Positions 1 to 14,500 of a DNA stretch of 45,105 nucleotides are shown in pieces. The translations under genes were made by a program, and so were the position numbers. Every line of letters begins with the position of its first letter. The first letter of the stretch is position 1. The DNA comes from Acanthaster planci (taxonomy: Eukaryota > Echinodermata > Asteroidea > Valvatida > Acanthasteridae): assembly GCF_001949145.1 (NCBI RefSeq), contig NW_019091429.1, forward strand, positions 426,550 through 471,654. The letters are read 5' to 3'. The notes below the pieces were generated by a model. It searched no databases, was not told where the DNA came from, and was given only the letters and a program-made list of their open reading frames with translations.

Positions 1-2489
1 AGTGACAAAATGAACACCTGTTTTGTCAAAATGACGTGCATGAGTGGTTTCTGTATAGGAATGCCATCCTTACTGACTATGCATACACATTATTGAAAAG
101 TACTGATTGTGACTTCTTTTGTTTGTCCTGTGACATTGATTTGTGTAAAACTTAAAGCTCATTCTGCTATTTTCTGTGATTTTTGATTCAGTTATCAAGT
201 TGCTGTGCATGTCAATTTTTTCTTTGTTGTAAAGATAATCACTTGCTTTGGGCATGTGATTAGTAAGGGGTATTGCAGCATACCTGTGTACAAAAATTGT
301 TTATTTGTGTGGCCTTTGACAGAAGTGGCAAGTTTCTTTTGCTGTCCAGTATACTTTGACCACTACCTGCCGGGTGGATTTCTCTTGAGTGGTATGTGAT
401 GGCGGGATCTTTTCAAGATTTTCCGTTTTCAAAATTCTTCAAAATTTCATGTGTTCAATTACTGGATGTTTACACTCGCATGAACAACTCTGGTCGCTAC
501 TCTAATCTGTCAGGCAACCTTCATTGGCACCCGAGTATTCAACCCAATCCTGCAGCCCTGTAAAAGAGAGCCCAGAATTGTGTGGTGTTGCATAATTTCC
601 TTTGTTTCGGTGAATGCCAGGAGCGTCTTTTCATACGCAGCTGGATTAGCGAGCAGCGGCGCTGTGTCGCTCATCAATGGGGCCCTGGAGCACTTTTGTC
701 CATGGTGCTAATCCGCAGGTGAGCTGTGCCCAAAACAGTGGTATACTGTTTACAAAACAGTGCCGGATTACCTTCGAAAAAGGGAAGGCGGAAAATGATG
801 GCAATTCCCAGCAGCAGGTCCTTTGTTCCCTATACAGTCTTTTGTTACACAGACCAGTTCTTTTGTCTGGAACTGGGCACCGTGGCTCTGCGTATAAACA
901 CACAGTGCCCGAAACCGGACTCCCTGGCACGAAGTAGTTAAGATATAGGAAATTAGAAATGCCACACAACTGCAGTTTAAATGAGTCTTGAAAAGAGCAT
1001 TTGCAGCATTTAACTGTTAATCAAAAGTTGGCAATTGTACATGTATTTTATAGAAAGTCAAAATTTGAAGTGCAGTGTCACTACCGGCAAAGAATGAAGA
1101 GACAAGCTAGTAGGAAGTGTTTCAACCGGGCGGATAGATTTTAATGGAGATCAATGATTCAAACAAATGTGTCACATATGTTCCGCACGTCCTACGCCAA
1201 ATACACATGAACCTCTGTGCACAAGCACTGACTGTCATTGTTATGTAAAAAAAAAAAAANAGTGACAAAGTGGACACCTGTTTTGTCAAAATGACGTGCA
1301 TGAGTGGTTTCTGCATAGGGATACCATCCTTACTGACTATGCATGCACATTATTGAAAAGTAATGATTGTGACTTCTTTCTTTTGTCCTGTGACATTGAT
1401 TTCTGTGTAAAACTTAAAGCTCATTCTGCTATTTTCTGTGATTTTTGATTCCGTCAACAAGTTGCTGTGCATGTCAATTCCTTCTTTGTTGTAAAGATAA
1501 TCACTTGCTTTTGGGCATGTGATTAGTAATGGGTATTGCAGCATACCTGTGTACAAAAAACGTTTATTTGTGTGGCCTTTGACAGAAGTGGCAAGTTTCT
1601 TTTGCTGTCTAGTATATTTTGACCACTGCCGGGTGGATTTCTCTTGAGCGGTATGTGATGGCGGGACCTTTTCAAGATTTTCCGTTTTCAAAATTCTTCA
1701 AAATTTCATGTGTTCAATTACTGGATGTTTACACTCACACAAACGACTCTGGTCGCTACTCTAATCTGTCAGGCAATCTTCATTGGCACCCGAGTATTCA
1801 ACCCAATCCTGCAGCCCTGTAAAAGGGAGCCCAGAATTGTGTGGTGTTGCATAATTTCCTTTGTTTCGGTGAATGCCAGTAGCGTTTTTTCATACCCGGC
1901 TGGATTAGCGAGCAGCGGCGCTGTGTCGCTCATCAATGGGGCCCTGGAGCACTTTTGTCCATGGTGCTAATCCGAAGGTGAGCTATGCCCAAAACACTGG
2001 TATACTGTTTACAAAACAGTGCTGGATTACCTTTGAAAAAGGGAAGGCAAAGAATGATGGCAATTCCCAGCAGCAGGTCCTTTGTTCCGTATAGTTTTTT
2101 GTTACACAGACCAGCTCTTTTGTCTGGAACTGGGCACCGTGGCTCTGCGGCTCCCTGGCACGAAGTAGTTAAGATATAGGAAATTAGAAATGCCACACAA
2201 CTGCAGTTTAAATGAGTCTTGAAAAGAGCATTTGTAGCATTTAACTGTTAATCAAAAGTTGGCAATTGTACATGTATTTTATAGAAAGTCAAAATTTGAA
2301 GTGCAGTGTCACTACCGGCAAAGAATGAAGAGACAAGCTAGCAGGAAGTGTTTCAACCGGGCTGATAGATTTTAATGGAGATCAATGATTCAAACAAATG
2401 TGTCACATATGTTCAGCGCATCCTACGTCAAATACACATGAACCTCTGTGCACAAGCACTGACTGTCATTGTTATGTAAAAAAAAAATN
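1..2489. repeat. Two tandem 1.25-kb copies ending in poly-A plus N
   Basis: Bases 1-1260 and 1261-2489 are the same sequence in direct orientation. They begin alike (agtgacaaaatgaacacctg against agtgacaaagtggacacctg) and both end in a short poly-A run followed by a single N (1260 and 2489). The copies differ by scattered substitutions and small indels; the largest is about 27 bases present near 890-916 and missing from copy 2 near 2149. No coding exon is recognisable; the ORFs of up to about 110 codons have no family resemblance. The Ns at the same point in both copies suggest either a true tandem array cut by the window edge or two haplotypes placed end to end by an assembler. Confidence 0.9.
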
Positions 2490-2977
2490 GCCCTCTCTTG
2501 CTCCTGCTTGGAATGGAAATCATCCACAAGAGTTAAGCTCAAGGTATATCTGGTATATTTCGGATTTCACACGAGGATTCAAAATGTCATTGAAAGTAAA
2601 TTTTCCGAGTTTGGTATACTTGTCCAAACTACAGCTCTTATAAAATTGGTTACAATGCAAGACATTTCAATCCAAAATATAAAAGCACAATTAAAACAGA
2701 TGTCGGAATAGAAAATACAAAAATAGTTTATCCTCATACATTAATAAACTTCCTTGAGTACATTTACACTTCAGTTTTGACCATATTGGCACTCGTGCCA
2801 TATTTGTGCTACAAATACATTCTGTTTTGTCTGAGATGTTTTACAGGATTTCAGTAAAGGCACTGATTGACAATAGCATAGCAAAGGAAAGCAAACAACA
2901 CTCTTACCCAGTTCTCAGATGTAAAAACATACTTGAAAACATTCTTTTCCTTCATTTCCTTCAAAAAAGTCATAACC

Positions 2978-3129
2978 AGTGTTTCCCTGGTACACATTTT
3001 CCCTCTCATGTTTCCACACCTTACAATGGCAGTGTTTCCCTGGTACACATTTTCCCTCTCATGTTTCCACACCTTACAATGGCAGTGTTTCCCTGGTACA
3101 CATTTTCCCTCTCATATTTCCACACCTTA
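2978..3129. repeat. 53-bp tandem repeat, about 2.9 copies
   Basis: Copies start at 2978, 3031 and 3084, each opening with agtgtttccctggtacacat. The first two are nearly identical; the third diverges after its first 40 bases and is cut short. Because 53 is not a multiple of 3, the open frames here are incidental. Confidence 0.9.
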
Positions 3130-3543
3130 TCTTCATGTGAATAGTAAATCAGAAGTGATACCAACAAATGTAGTTTCATTAGTCCAGTTTTATTTCCAGT
3201 TTAGATCTCACCGTAAGTCAAACTGGTTTGTACTCCCTATGAGCCTTTGATGTCACTACTTTGAATCCATGCCCATTCATGCAAAGAAAAAAGTAGTGGT
3301 TTTGTATACGCAAAATACTGGACATCATCTAACCAATGAAGAAACACCATTTAAAGTTAAAGCAGTGAATTCATCAGCTGATTTCTTTATTTCTTGCCTT
3401 TTGCGTTCTGGCAGCTAGATATCCTGCTAGCTGTTTCTGCAATATATCTAAGGAACACCACCCTGTTTCAACATCTTGGACTAGTTTGTGTAGTTGTGTA
3501 TAGTGAGCCTTTAATCAGATCTGGATTATCCAATAAGCATAAG

Positions 3544-3566
3544 ATAGTAGGCACTGTGCCTACTAT
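3544..3566. repeat. Short perfect hairpin
   Basis: The arms atagtaggca and tgcctactat are exact reverse complements, 10 bp each, around a three-base loop (ctg). No poly-U tract or other sign of function is visible. Confidence 0.6.
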
Positions 3567-3734
3567 TGGGGGTCTATGAAAAAATGAAGGCCTACAAAGA
3601 CACCTATGCTCTCTCTTTGACATTTTTTTTATTAAAGCTTCAAACTAGCTCCTACTAAGCAATTAGTACAAATTAGCATCAACATAAAATGGGAAACTCA
3701 AGTGCTTATCAGCACTATGAAATTGGTACTGGTG

Positions 3735-3925
3735 TCTATGAGGAGAGCCTATAGAACAGTGCCTAGGGAACACTTGCACCTAGGGCCTACCAAACATTGG
3801 TGCCTAAGGCCTACAAAACCATGAAAGTTGCAACTAGGACCGAGAGAACACTGGTGCCAGGGGCCAACTGATGTCATAGGGCCTACGGAACACTGGTGCC
3901 TCTAGGGCCTACAGACACTTAAACA
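3735..3925. repeat. Degenerate minisatellite with a cacttggtgcctagggcctac-like unit
   Basis: Variants of 'gaacactggtgcctagggcc tac' recur at irregular spacing of roughly 25-45 bases, for example near 3768, 3795, 3855 and 3890. The units are too diverged for an exact period. Confidence 0.5.
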
Positions 3926-5145
3926 CTTAATCCAGCCTTGCTTGTGTCAGTAGACCTTGCCAGTTTGGCCAACTAGTTGAACTGAGCCAATAGTGTAAAC
4001 CTGTTTCATGTCAAACCTTACTCCAGTAATGAGTTCAGAGTCTTTGTGTACACTGAAGAATGAATAAATAAAAGAATAACTTATCCTAAAGAAACTTATG
4101 ACTGGTGGTATTCATGCTGAAATCAGCAGTGAATTCTTCTGATATCCCTGGAGAGTTTACAAAGCAATATTATTTGACAGTCACATTAACACATTGATAT
4201 TCGTCACTGTTTTAACAGAGACAAACATGCCAAAAAACATCAGTTTTTCAAATGTCTGTTTTTTGGCAAAATTAACCACACTTTCTGATGTGGACAAGTT
4301 GGTGAAATCATTTTTGGCCAAAACTATTCAAGTCAACTTAAAAACTGCATTTTTTGTTTCAATGAAAGGACAAAGCGTGTGCTCCATAGAGATTGTGTTC
4401 AGCAATCAGCAATAAAGGGCACAACTCTCTCTTCATGGGACAAAGTTGACCTAGAACTTTGTGCAAATATAATAACTTTGCACCTGATGCACGCAATACC
4501 AAAAGTACGCACATTTTTGCATTTTCACAAGGCATGCATTTGAGGTGAATAATCCTTAATTACAGTCAAATTATGGGTTGGAAAGTCTGATTTTGTGCAT
4601 TTGAAACGTTTTGAAGTCAATCTTGGAGAATTTCCTGTCGTAAAAAGTGACCAAATTCACATTTATGTGATTTTCTTGAAAGTTTACTTTTACACTGCAT
4701 AGAGAGTTTTTGTCTCTGTGAAACAGTTACAAATTGTTCTTAGAAATCACATTTCATAAAATGTCAGTTCGGCTGACATTATGATAACTTGCTAAATAGT
4801 CAGTTACTTTTTGAAAAAAGTACAATTTACTTTAGGGAAAAAAATAAGAATCTAAGCTATAATGCACCTGTAACAGTCAAAGCAGACTGTGCATGCACAT
4901 GTAAATAACTCAACTCAGAAAACAAGTAAATGAAGGACTAAAGATAATAATGCACATAAACACTTCCAACTTTCATGATAGATACTCATCTGCTTATCAG
5001 GATTAAGTACACTCTGAGTGAATATTTATTTCACTTTGGCTTATTTTGTCCCTTCTTTTGGCCAATCAGAATTGATTAAACTACAATCACAAATTTTGTT
5101 TGTTTTTGTTTATGGACTTAGTTTGTATGGTTTTCAAATTAATCT

Positions 5146-5151
5146 TTTATT
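5146..5151 (-). terminator. Candidate poly(A) signal of the acyltransferase gene
   Basis: AATAAA on the minus strand, about 380 bases beyond the stop codon at 5527-5529. A second AATAAA lies at 5025-5030. Either could end the transcript; the choice is a guess from sequence alone. Confidence 0.3.
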
Positions 5152-5526
5152 ATTTCCTTTTAGATAAAATTTGTTCATTGCATTTTCTTTGATTACTAAA
5201 TAAAGTTTCTCCTTTGAAAAAGTAAAAGTCAATGGTTAGAAATGTAAAACTGTTCTTCAAAATGTTCACTAATTGTTGACATTATCTTATATCATTGTGA
5301 TTTGGCCACATCAGGTCTGAGCTCATCAAAATTGTGCAAAAATCTCAACCTACACCAAGTTTTCTCATTTCAATTTGTAATGCCTTATTCATTTGAACAC
5401 TCCTTTTAAATAGGACCGACATATACAAGTAGCTTGTACTGACCATGATGTCTATTGGCCACTTGTTTGCTTTGACACATAGTTGTTCATGTAATGAGTT
5501 TGCCTGTATTACACAGCATGGCTAGT

Positions 5527-8500
5527 TTATTTGTCCTGACCTTGAAGCCATTTGGGCTTGCCTTTACGAACCACGCCACGCTCTTTTAACTCTGTCTCTA
5601 GCTGCCCCTGCAAAAGAATCACACAGCAGAAAGTGGTACTTACAAATACTGCAGGTTTTCCACACTCAAGTATGAAGTTTCACATTTCGGAAGAGATATA
5701 AGTATCTCAAATGGTGGCCCAAACATTTCACCAAATTGTCAATGGAATCCAATTTTATAAGCCAAATCTAATGCTCCAAGAAATACATGTATTTTGGACT
5801 AGTAACACTCTGGTGTCATTCCTGGAGTCATGTCTAAGGTCATGTCTGGGGTCATGTCTAGGTGTTACTCAAATGGTTGTCATGTGCATGTTACACACTC
5901 AGGTCACAGGTATCCTTACCCCCAGAAGTATGAGGCTCTTTTTTCCACTTCTTAAAGAGGCAAAGCAACGAGCCCCATTAAAGGTACCCCTTCATCAGTT
6001 TTATATGTAGGCTTGCTTGATATTAAAGCAAATGCCACTTGAGAAAGAAATTGATGGTGTACTCCGCACCTCGACACGCAAGTAGAAACATGTACATATA
6101 TGATGCATGGCCTCAACTTCAGAAGACTTGAAGCTCTCAAGCTAGGGTACATGAAGACTAAGAGACTTTGTGGTATGCATACCACACTAGTGTGAAGAAT
6201 TGTACCAATACAAGAAAACTTATGATGTCATTTGCAAACCCTCTATACATCAAAGACTGGCATTACCATTTGACACAAACTCAAAACTTAGGCTCAATGT
6301 GCATACACGTAGTGTAGCACCAAAGACTTGCCCAACCTTTGTTTTCATTAAACATACTGCAGAAACGGAGACTAGTGTTGCATATTATTTGAAGTGTTCT
6401 ACCTTTATAGCTGCACCAACATTGTTCAAATCCAGCAGGAATGTGTCATGGCCGTAGATGGAATCCAGCTCATAGTAAGTCACCCCATCATTGCCTGCAT
6501 CATGTCAAAGACAAAGCAAATCTATCAAATCTCTGCAGTGGATCAGGATCAGATCCACCTTTCTTGATCCTCCTCTGGAGCAGGATACAGATCCCCCAAT
6601 TGGTGGATCAGATCCCCCAATTGGTGGATCAGATCCCCCAATTGGTGGATCAGATCCCCCAATTGGTGGATCAGATCCTGCAATTGGTGGATCACGATCA
6701 GATGGGAATGCAAAAGGTGGATCTGATCCAGCAATTTGACCTGTCAACATCTGTCCCTGCACGAGTGGCGCGAAACTTTTGTGGTCTGATTAACAAAGAA
6801 ATACATTTTTTGGCATGTAGCTCATGTGAAATTTTAACGTGCACTGCATGCACAATAAACAACTGCTGAACTACGAGCTTGCAAAATGTGTCACCACGCA
6901 TGCCCAATGCATGCATGCCGCGATGTGTGCCTTGCCCTTTCACAATTTTCGTTGCGCATTCGTCCGTTTCTTAAACTTTTTCATTTGTGTAATTTCACTT
7001 GCTCTCCATCAAAAACTGATTCCGTGTTAGCGTATAGCCCACAGCATGTGACAGAGTATCAAAAATGGAAGCAAAGTTTGAAGAGCCAACGTACTAGGCT
7101 GAACATTCGGTCCGATTCAAGGTCGTCACGTCAGTAGAACTCTGCACCCAGAACACCGCAGGGTCACACGCATGCCGCCCCAGCATGCCACACTGCCACA
7201 GAGTGCGCGCTCAGCAAGCTAGCACATGTGCAATACTGAACTCGGTGACCTTTCGGGCTCGACATTTCCGTCCGAAAAGGTAGATCAAGCACTAGTGGGA
7301 ACGCGACTTGTGGTTTTGTTGCAATAAGATAACGATCACACCAAAATGCTGGATCAAGATCCACGTTTTCCCAATTCAAGTGGGAACGCGCTGTTCCACA
7401 CTTCAACACTCCCTCCCCTGTCCACACCTTCTTTTGTAATGCCTATCCCCCCCCGGTCCTTTGTTCTCCATTCCCTTAACCTGTGTTCCCCACCGTCACT
7501 TATCTTTCTGCTTAACTCTTAACACACTTGTTTCTGTTCCCAACCCATTTGCCTCAAAGAAAGATTCTACTAGGATTAAAAATGTCAAGCCTTCTCACTA
7601 CACTTTATTGGCCCATGTAAAGCTTATGGAAGGAACGTCTGAAGTAATCCTCCTATGTGCTTAGCCTTTTGACTCTCTTCCTGATTTTCTATTCTGCTTA
7701 CAGAACTGAAAATAAGCAGCTGAACCCTCCTTAAGTCAGGGTCACTGTGTTCCACATTTTGTTGCACAAAACAAACCGTCTGATCTCATGCATTTTAAAG
7801 GGTAAAATTTGGCTCTACTCACAAATGAGCCCAGTGTAATATACAGTGTGTCTAAAAAGTGAAAATGCCAAAAACAGTTCCATCAAGAGCACTGTTAGTT
7901 CCAACTGGGAACATCCATCATTTTTTTTTAAGAACAATGCATGCTGTCTATGTATGTGCATTCTAATCTAGGAACCCCTTCTTTGTAATTCAAATATGCA
8001 GGATGTATATATGCAACTCCCATCAGGAACACACAGCATTCTTAAGGAGCATTCCTGTGGGAACAGGAACATTCCAACTTTGGGAATATTAAGTAATAGA
8101 GGTACCCTATGAGATCTGACAACAGTGTTCATTTGAAATCCTATGTACTAACCTGATTCTTGTAGCAAGTTAGCCAATTGCCTCTGCTGTGTAACAGGCA
8201 TCAGGATGTCTGACTTGGCACCCATCACCATCACAGGACATTTCACTCTTGCTAAGCCTTCTAGAAGAGATGGGAAACCTTCCCCAATGTCAAAGAAATC
8301 CATAGCCTACAACAAAGAAACCAGATAAGTAGATTTCAATCCATGATACAGTGCACGACGTCAGCCACATTTGTCACAAAGAGGTCATGTTTCCCAACTT
8401 CATGGTCGTGCATACACTGCACATCATCATGTAGTTTATCTTTACCCTAAAGTTTTCACATGCAATGCCACACAAATGGAACTGAAATCCCCATTAAAAA

Positions 8501-11500
8501 CCTTTCTTTATCTACCCAAAAGTCACATACATGTACATCTCATCCAATACTACGCACTGTGAAGGCCTCCTGCCAAAAATACTGTTTAACGAAATGCGTA
8601 GACCAGTGAGCTTTTTCCAACGGTGTAGTTAGACAAATGGCCTCATAACAAACTTGCTGACAAACTGTAAACTAGTTTTATGACACGTATATTTCCCCTC
8701 AAACTTCTTTCCAAATCTGCAAAAGATTAATGTGACTCCTGAATATGCACAAACGGGTAGTACCTCTGGGCAAGTGTGAAAAATAGCCGAGCAACATACT
8801 AAAGTTTGTTTTATCCTCTAATTTCCCGTGTCAAGGACAAAATCTGGAAAGTACTGTATAATTATTCCAAAAATGAAATTCCAAGAGCACATCAAGTTCA
8901 ATTTATTTTAGACTCATAACTACTGGCACATATTGCCTTACCTTGGACAGATATAAGAGTGAGTTGGGATCATACTTGACACTGAATTGTTCTCCTTGGT
9001 GCTCTATGTAACGCTCAATCTCAAAATGTGGACACAGCGAAGGAGGTTCATCGCTGATGGTTGATCGAGCAAACCGATTCAACCACTCTGCACCACTTCG
9101 GTATGTAACAGTGCCCAGCTCTCTGCATAACAGAGATTGGCAAGTAAAACAGCATTCACATTACTGTATAGAGGAAAATACTCTCAACATCCAAACATGC
9201 CTGGCACTGATACAACTTACAAACACATGCAATTTACCTGATATAGGATTTTCTGGGTATAAGGTGTATGTCATATTAAAAGAGTAACTGGGTGATGTGG
9301 ATACCTTACAAGCTTCATGCCCATTCTAAGGTGTGATATCCAATAGCAAACATTACGTAAACATCCCTCTAAAACCCAACCCCAGTGAACACACAGGCCA
9401 CTGGGGTTGGTACACACCAAATTCACAAATCCTGTAGTTAACCACTCCCAGAAGATTAAAATGCTTATCAGCATCAATCACATTGGGGGGCTCTACCTGG
9501 GGCCTGATGTAAAGCACATCATTTCTCTGTGAAATGCATTTATTGAGTTGGTTAAACAGAAATATAAAATAGTAAAAGTCACAACATGTTATTTTATTCA
9601 TGTTTTTGAACCATGAAAATCAACCATGGGAAAGCCGAGAACAATCTTTTTTGCAGCAGCATAGGCCTATTTAGGAAACTGATCAGAAAATTATCGGGTG
9701 TGCATGAATGCACAGTACATGCAATCCTGGCATTTCTGACATGGAAAGCTTTGTACTGTACCTAAAAAAACACCAAAACAACCAATGAATATGCAAATAG
9801 ACCCTAGCTTTTGTTACCAAACTCAATGAAATCTTCAATTCGTATCTCGCTACATAGGTCCTATCATTTTCAAAAACTGCCTGCCTGGCATTTCGTTTCC
9901 CACTGCACTTCAGACAAGAATATGTATGCTCCACTAGTAGGCCTACTTGTGAAATGGTTCCCGGCACAGCCCATTTAGGAAATTGCCATTTTAGCACAAG
10001 GAAACCAGCGTAACCACACTGCATGTTGTGTGCAAGTTTTGAATGTTGACTCACGGACATGAAGTAAAACTTGATTTCATTTCACGATTCTTCTTCCAGT
10101 AAGAACTTTCCAAAATGTGCAACAGGGAAGAAAAGGAACATAATTTCAATAAAATGTAGGAATATCAGTGGAATAGTTTCCTTGATGTTACAATTTTGAG
10201 CGAACATTCAGGGGCAAATTCTTCAGAGTTCAGTTACTAATAACCTCCTCTAGTTTTCATTTGATTTCTGATGTACATGAAATCTTCAACATATACTTGT
10301 CAGTATCACACGAGGCTTGTAATTCATCAATGGACGGGTTTTTCTTCTTTTTTTTAAATGTATGTTATCTGTCAAAATTATCCAATATCTTAGAAACATC
10401 CATGCACACATACTGTACTACCCAAGAAGCACTGAAGGTAGTTCCTGGCCTGTGGCACTGATTGTTTGGTCAAGAAATTAAGGGTGATTAATCTGTGATG
10501 TACTTGGAGTTGTGTTTACTTAGGTACTTCCCCCTGTGTGTGAATTTGGTGTGTGAAAGTGCCTCAGTTTTTAAGAGGGCTGTTTTTGTCATGAAAAAAA
10601 TTCCTTGCCTTGCAAGAATCAGTTCGTAGTTGACTGTCCATCCTCAGGCAGGAGGAGGCACCATAGCATGACAGCTAGCATCCACCCTAGCCTAGTAAGA
10701 ATCAGTACCTACTCATACCTTGCAAGCTTCATGCCCATTCTGGGGTATGAAACACCATAGTAATGCCCTCTAGCCCAATTAGGATCAGTCATGATTGCTC
10801 GACGCTGTAGATACCGCATGGCTATTGTTGATGGATGAGTTTGAGCGCACGACGAGATACAGATAGCTCTATATTAAAAGGAAACTGTTAATATGAGACG
10901 TCAAGGTAAACACAAAGAAACTGTATGCTCATTTCAGTGAGCCTCTAGGGCAACGACTCCTACAGAAATCTCTGGGACTGCACTTTTAAAAGTTACACTG
11001 CATCTGATAAATATATTTCTGGAGTATGACTCTCAGACTTGTGCAATGCTTTAAACACAGGATTTTGGTGCAATACGTTTGGTGCCAGGCAATCCCCAAA
11101 TAGTTGATGTTACCACGGTGGAAATAACATGTCTCTAAAGAGACAGTGTTCTCATAACAGGGTTAAAGGGGGGTTCTTTGGGTAAAGCAATTTAGCACGA
11201 ATTCACAAATTACATTTACATCATTATTCAAAAAAGTACCTGCCAACTCTGTCTGGATACAGTGCCGCAGCCATCAATGATGTCATTCCTCCCATAGAGG
11301 AACCAACGCTAGCATGCACCTGAACAGTAAAAATAATAGTCAAATGTTGTTAGCCGTTCACTTGGGTATGCCACTGATGCTGTATTTACCTCATGCACAT
11401 TATGACAAGCTTTTGTAAATGTACTGGCAGCTAGCCTGCTATGCTGTACATGTCAATGACTGACTCTCCACAGTAACAAAAGTTCCTTACAGGAACAATG

Positions 11501-14500
11501 GAAAGCACACATAACACCAGCACACAATCATGCCAATCAATCTGTGACATTACACTTGACAAAACTGCTGATTGGCTAGAACGTGCGTCAGCATGATGCA
11601 TATTTGAAATCTCACTCAGGTTTTTAAATGCATCTTCAACCTATCATATATTGTGTGATCTCAGTAGGAACAGTCCCACATAAACCCACTGAGTTCAAGT
11701 TTTATCGTGCACAATAACCTTTATCACTCACTACCCGTATGTAAATAAGAGCAATGCCTTGATGACGTACCATCCCAAAACAAAACATGCCACTGAGGCT
11801 ATCTTGTATTATGAATGACATCAAAGTAAAACCCTGGCACTCACCTGATGAATCTGAAGGTCATCTAAAAGCATGAAAGAGGAATGGACGATGTCTTCAA
11901 TGGTTACCATAGGAAAGTGTGTACCATACGGCTTGTCTGATAGTGGATTCACTGACGATGGACCACTGAAAGTTGAAGTTGAATATCATCATAAAACAAA
12001 GCACTGAATCAAAGTTCCTAATCTGTATTTAAAAGATTGAAGGACACAGAGTTTGAAAAATCGCTTGAAGTCCAAATCCAATTTATTAACAAGATGACCT
12101 GTTTGTTTTGTTAGTAGCACATGCCTCGTACACACAGAACAAACACAATCAAATCAACCACTTTTCCCTAGATTTAGTGCAAACCAACATTTTCATTTTT
12201 GTCAACACATTTAAGAAGATCGGTTGTCCATGAAATGGCCTTTAAAAACCCTTTGTTTAGCTATCCATGGAAATGTGATTACTTCAACTGCTGCCAGCAC
12301 AGTGAACTGTTAGGTGCTGAGAAATTTGTGAAAAAGCTGGAAACTAATCCTCTTGGGCCAGTAGCGTACAGTTGGGTCTCATGAAAAAATCACTGAAATA
12401 TCCCTGGTAGAATTAGTCAAATAAGCCTATGTAAACATCCTAGACACATTACTGGCAAAGCGGTATTTGAATGAGAATTTTAAGGACAAGATATTCAAAG
12501 TGTTCTGCTACCAGTTATTGGCATGTGGGGTGTGTGCTCCACAACGTTGCACAGAGCGCAGCTAAGGTGGGGTACAGTGTATGTACATGTAGAGTGAAAT
12601 TTCTACTGCGAAATGCGGACTCATTGGATTATGATGCACACACCTACATGACAATGACTATCAACTATAAGGGTTTAAGTCCATAGAATAACATTTGAAT
12701 TTCATGTTAAACTAGGAAAATTGGAGTTGATAGGCCCATGACCAGAACAAATGGCTGTCTAGAGTATTCAGTACACGTATGTAAATGATGCTTATCAGTC
12801 TCAAATTGTGCTAGGAGAAAACCATTCTCAATTTGTTATGAGCATGTAGCTTACCTTGACCCATAGCAACCACCCAGGGCATTGAAGCAGATTACAAAGA
12901 ACTTCTCAGTGTCAATGGAACAGCCTGGTCCAACAAATTTCTCCCACCAGCCTGGAGTCTTGTTGTCCTGTATGCAGAAAATCACAACAGTCCAATTATG
13001 ACTGTGACAGGGCTGGGGCCAGCATTATTTCACCATCCTTTGGCTACTTCTGCCTTGGGAATGACTGCCAGGATTGGCATTTAAGTCAATGAGTGATCTG
13101 GCACAACTCTTTCGAAATCGTTTGAACAAATCTTGTTTTCTGTCATTCTTTCCATCTTTATTTTTCCGGCAAAACATTTTCTCCACGGCTGTTCTCCAAG
13201 ACTGTTTCAGATAGGAACTTTAACTTTGAATATGTATCGGCCCTGATCCAAAGAGCTGAACATTATTTTGATGACATCAACAGATGTCAACTTTACAAGA
13301 ACTTAAAGTTTGATATTTTCTTATATTTAAAAGTCGGTATAAAATCACCTGAATTTTTTTCTAAACGTTAATTACCTCATGGCTTTTAGCATGTGAACTA
13401 GCTGACATTCCAGTGTTCAGTATGACAACATTGCTTCTGTCCTGATTCAGCTCTCCCCAGGTCTCATAGGCAATGTGTAGCTCGGGTAGGACACCACCAT
13501 ATTTCATGTGAAAGGGCTCCTGTGAGTGAAAGACTTTATAGCCAGAGCTGATCTTGTGGTACTCTGGCTCTGGTCCTGCTGGTGGGCTAGAAAGGAGAAA
13601 CAATAAACGAAAGCCATAAGCATGATCCATCAGCCTTTACAATGGCACAGAGTTTGAAAGCAAGGTGGAAACACTGATCTTATGAATGCCTACATAAGTG
13701 TGATGAAGATCTCTCATTCCTGTCTACAGTTTTGTTATAAAGATCCTTCGCATATCTGGATGCAGGGCTCCTAAAGGACCACAAGCACCAGACAGTAGGT
13801 ACCCAACACCAATTTGACGACAGGTTCATCTAGACATGAGGAGAAAAGTCTCAAGAGTACCCATCCTTTGATTGGCCTTAAACTTTTAAAGATGCTGTAT
13901 AAAGGTACATGTATATTCTTTTTTTGTACACTTCTTATTTTTCAACATTCCATCTAATGGACCAATACTTTCTACGTGAGCCCTGAAATGGTTTAAAGGA
14001 CATTGGAGAGAAAGTAAAACGGGGCCAGTTCCACCTTATAATAATTCTAAAATCTGTGGCACCAAAAAGAAGTCTACAGAAGGCATCAGGCAAGAGAAGA
14101 AACACATGAATAAGAGTGGAAGTACATGAATATTGATCTTTGATATACAATAAGCAACAATCCCTCTAACTTACAGCCTTGATAAACATGGGAAATCTGT
14201 CTCCAGTCCTTTGAACAGCAACTCTTTGTCGTAGTCAGGCACTTCAAGTTGAGGCAGAGGATGACTGGCTGCACTAGAAGCTGGAGAAGAGTCTGCTTTC
14301 CCCGTGACTGGCTCCGTTGTCTGCTTGCCACTGGCCTGAGCTTCCTCTTGCTGACACCATCTACTTGAATGACTGAGAGGTCGGTTCAGCTGCAACTGTG
14401 GCATCTGTGTACATTTGAATGTAGCCATAGATTGGTGTGTTGAGGCACCTGCATGGGTACAGCTTACGCTGTGCACTTTCCTCATCCCGAGTTGACTCGG

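Larger units (their letters stand above)
2490..5526. other. Intergenic stretch downstream of the acyltransferase gene
   Basis: No exon or known domain is seen on either strand. The stretch is AT-rich and holds a 53-bp tandem repeat (2978-3129), a short perfect hairpin (3544-3566), a degenerate repeat (3735-3925) and, at its right end, the presumed 3' UTR of the minus-strand acyltransferase gene. Short open frames such as 4194-4415 have no recognisable features. Confidence 0.6.

Noticed and set aside
646-969. 107-codon minus-strand frame in the first tandem copy
   Set aside because: The matching frame in copy 2 is interrupted and shortened by the 27-base indel, and no family is recognised.
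6441-6869. 142-codon plus-strand frame and its antisense partners
   Set aside because: Open only because of the 21-bp minisatellite; it also overlaps, in antisense, the acyltransferase exon carrying the catalytic histidine.
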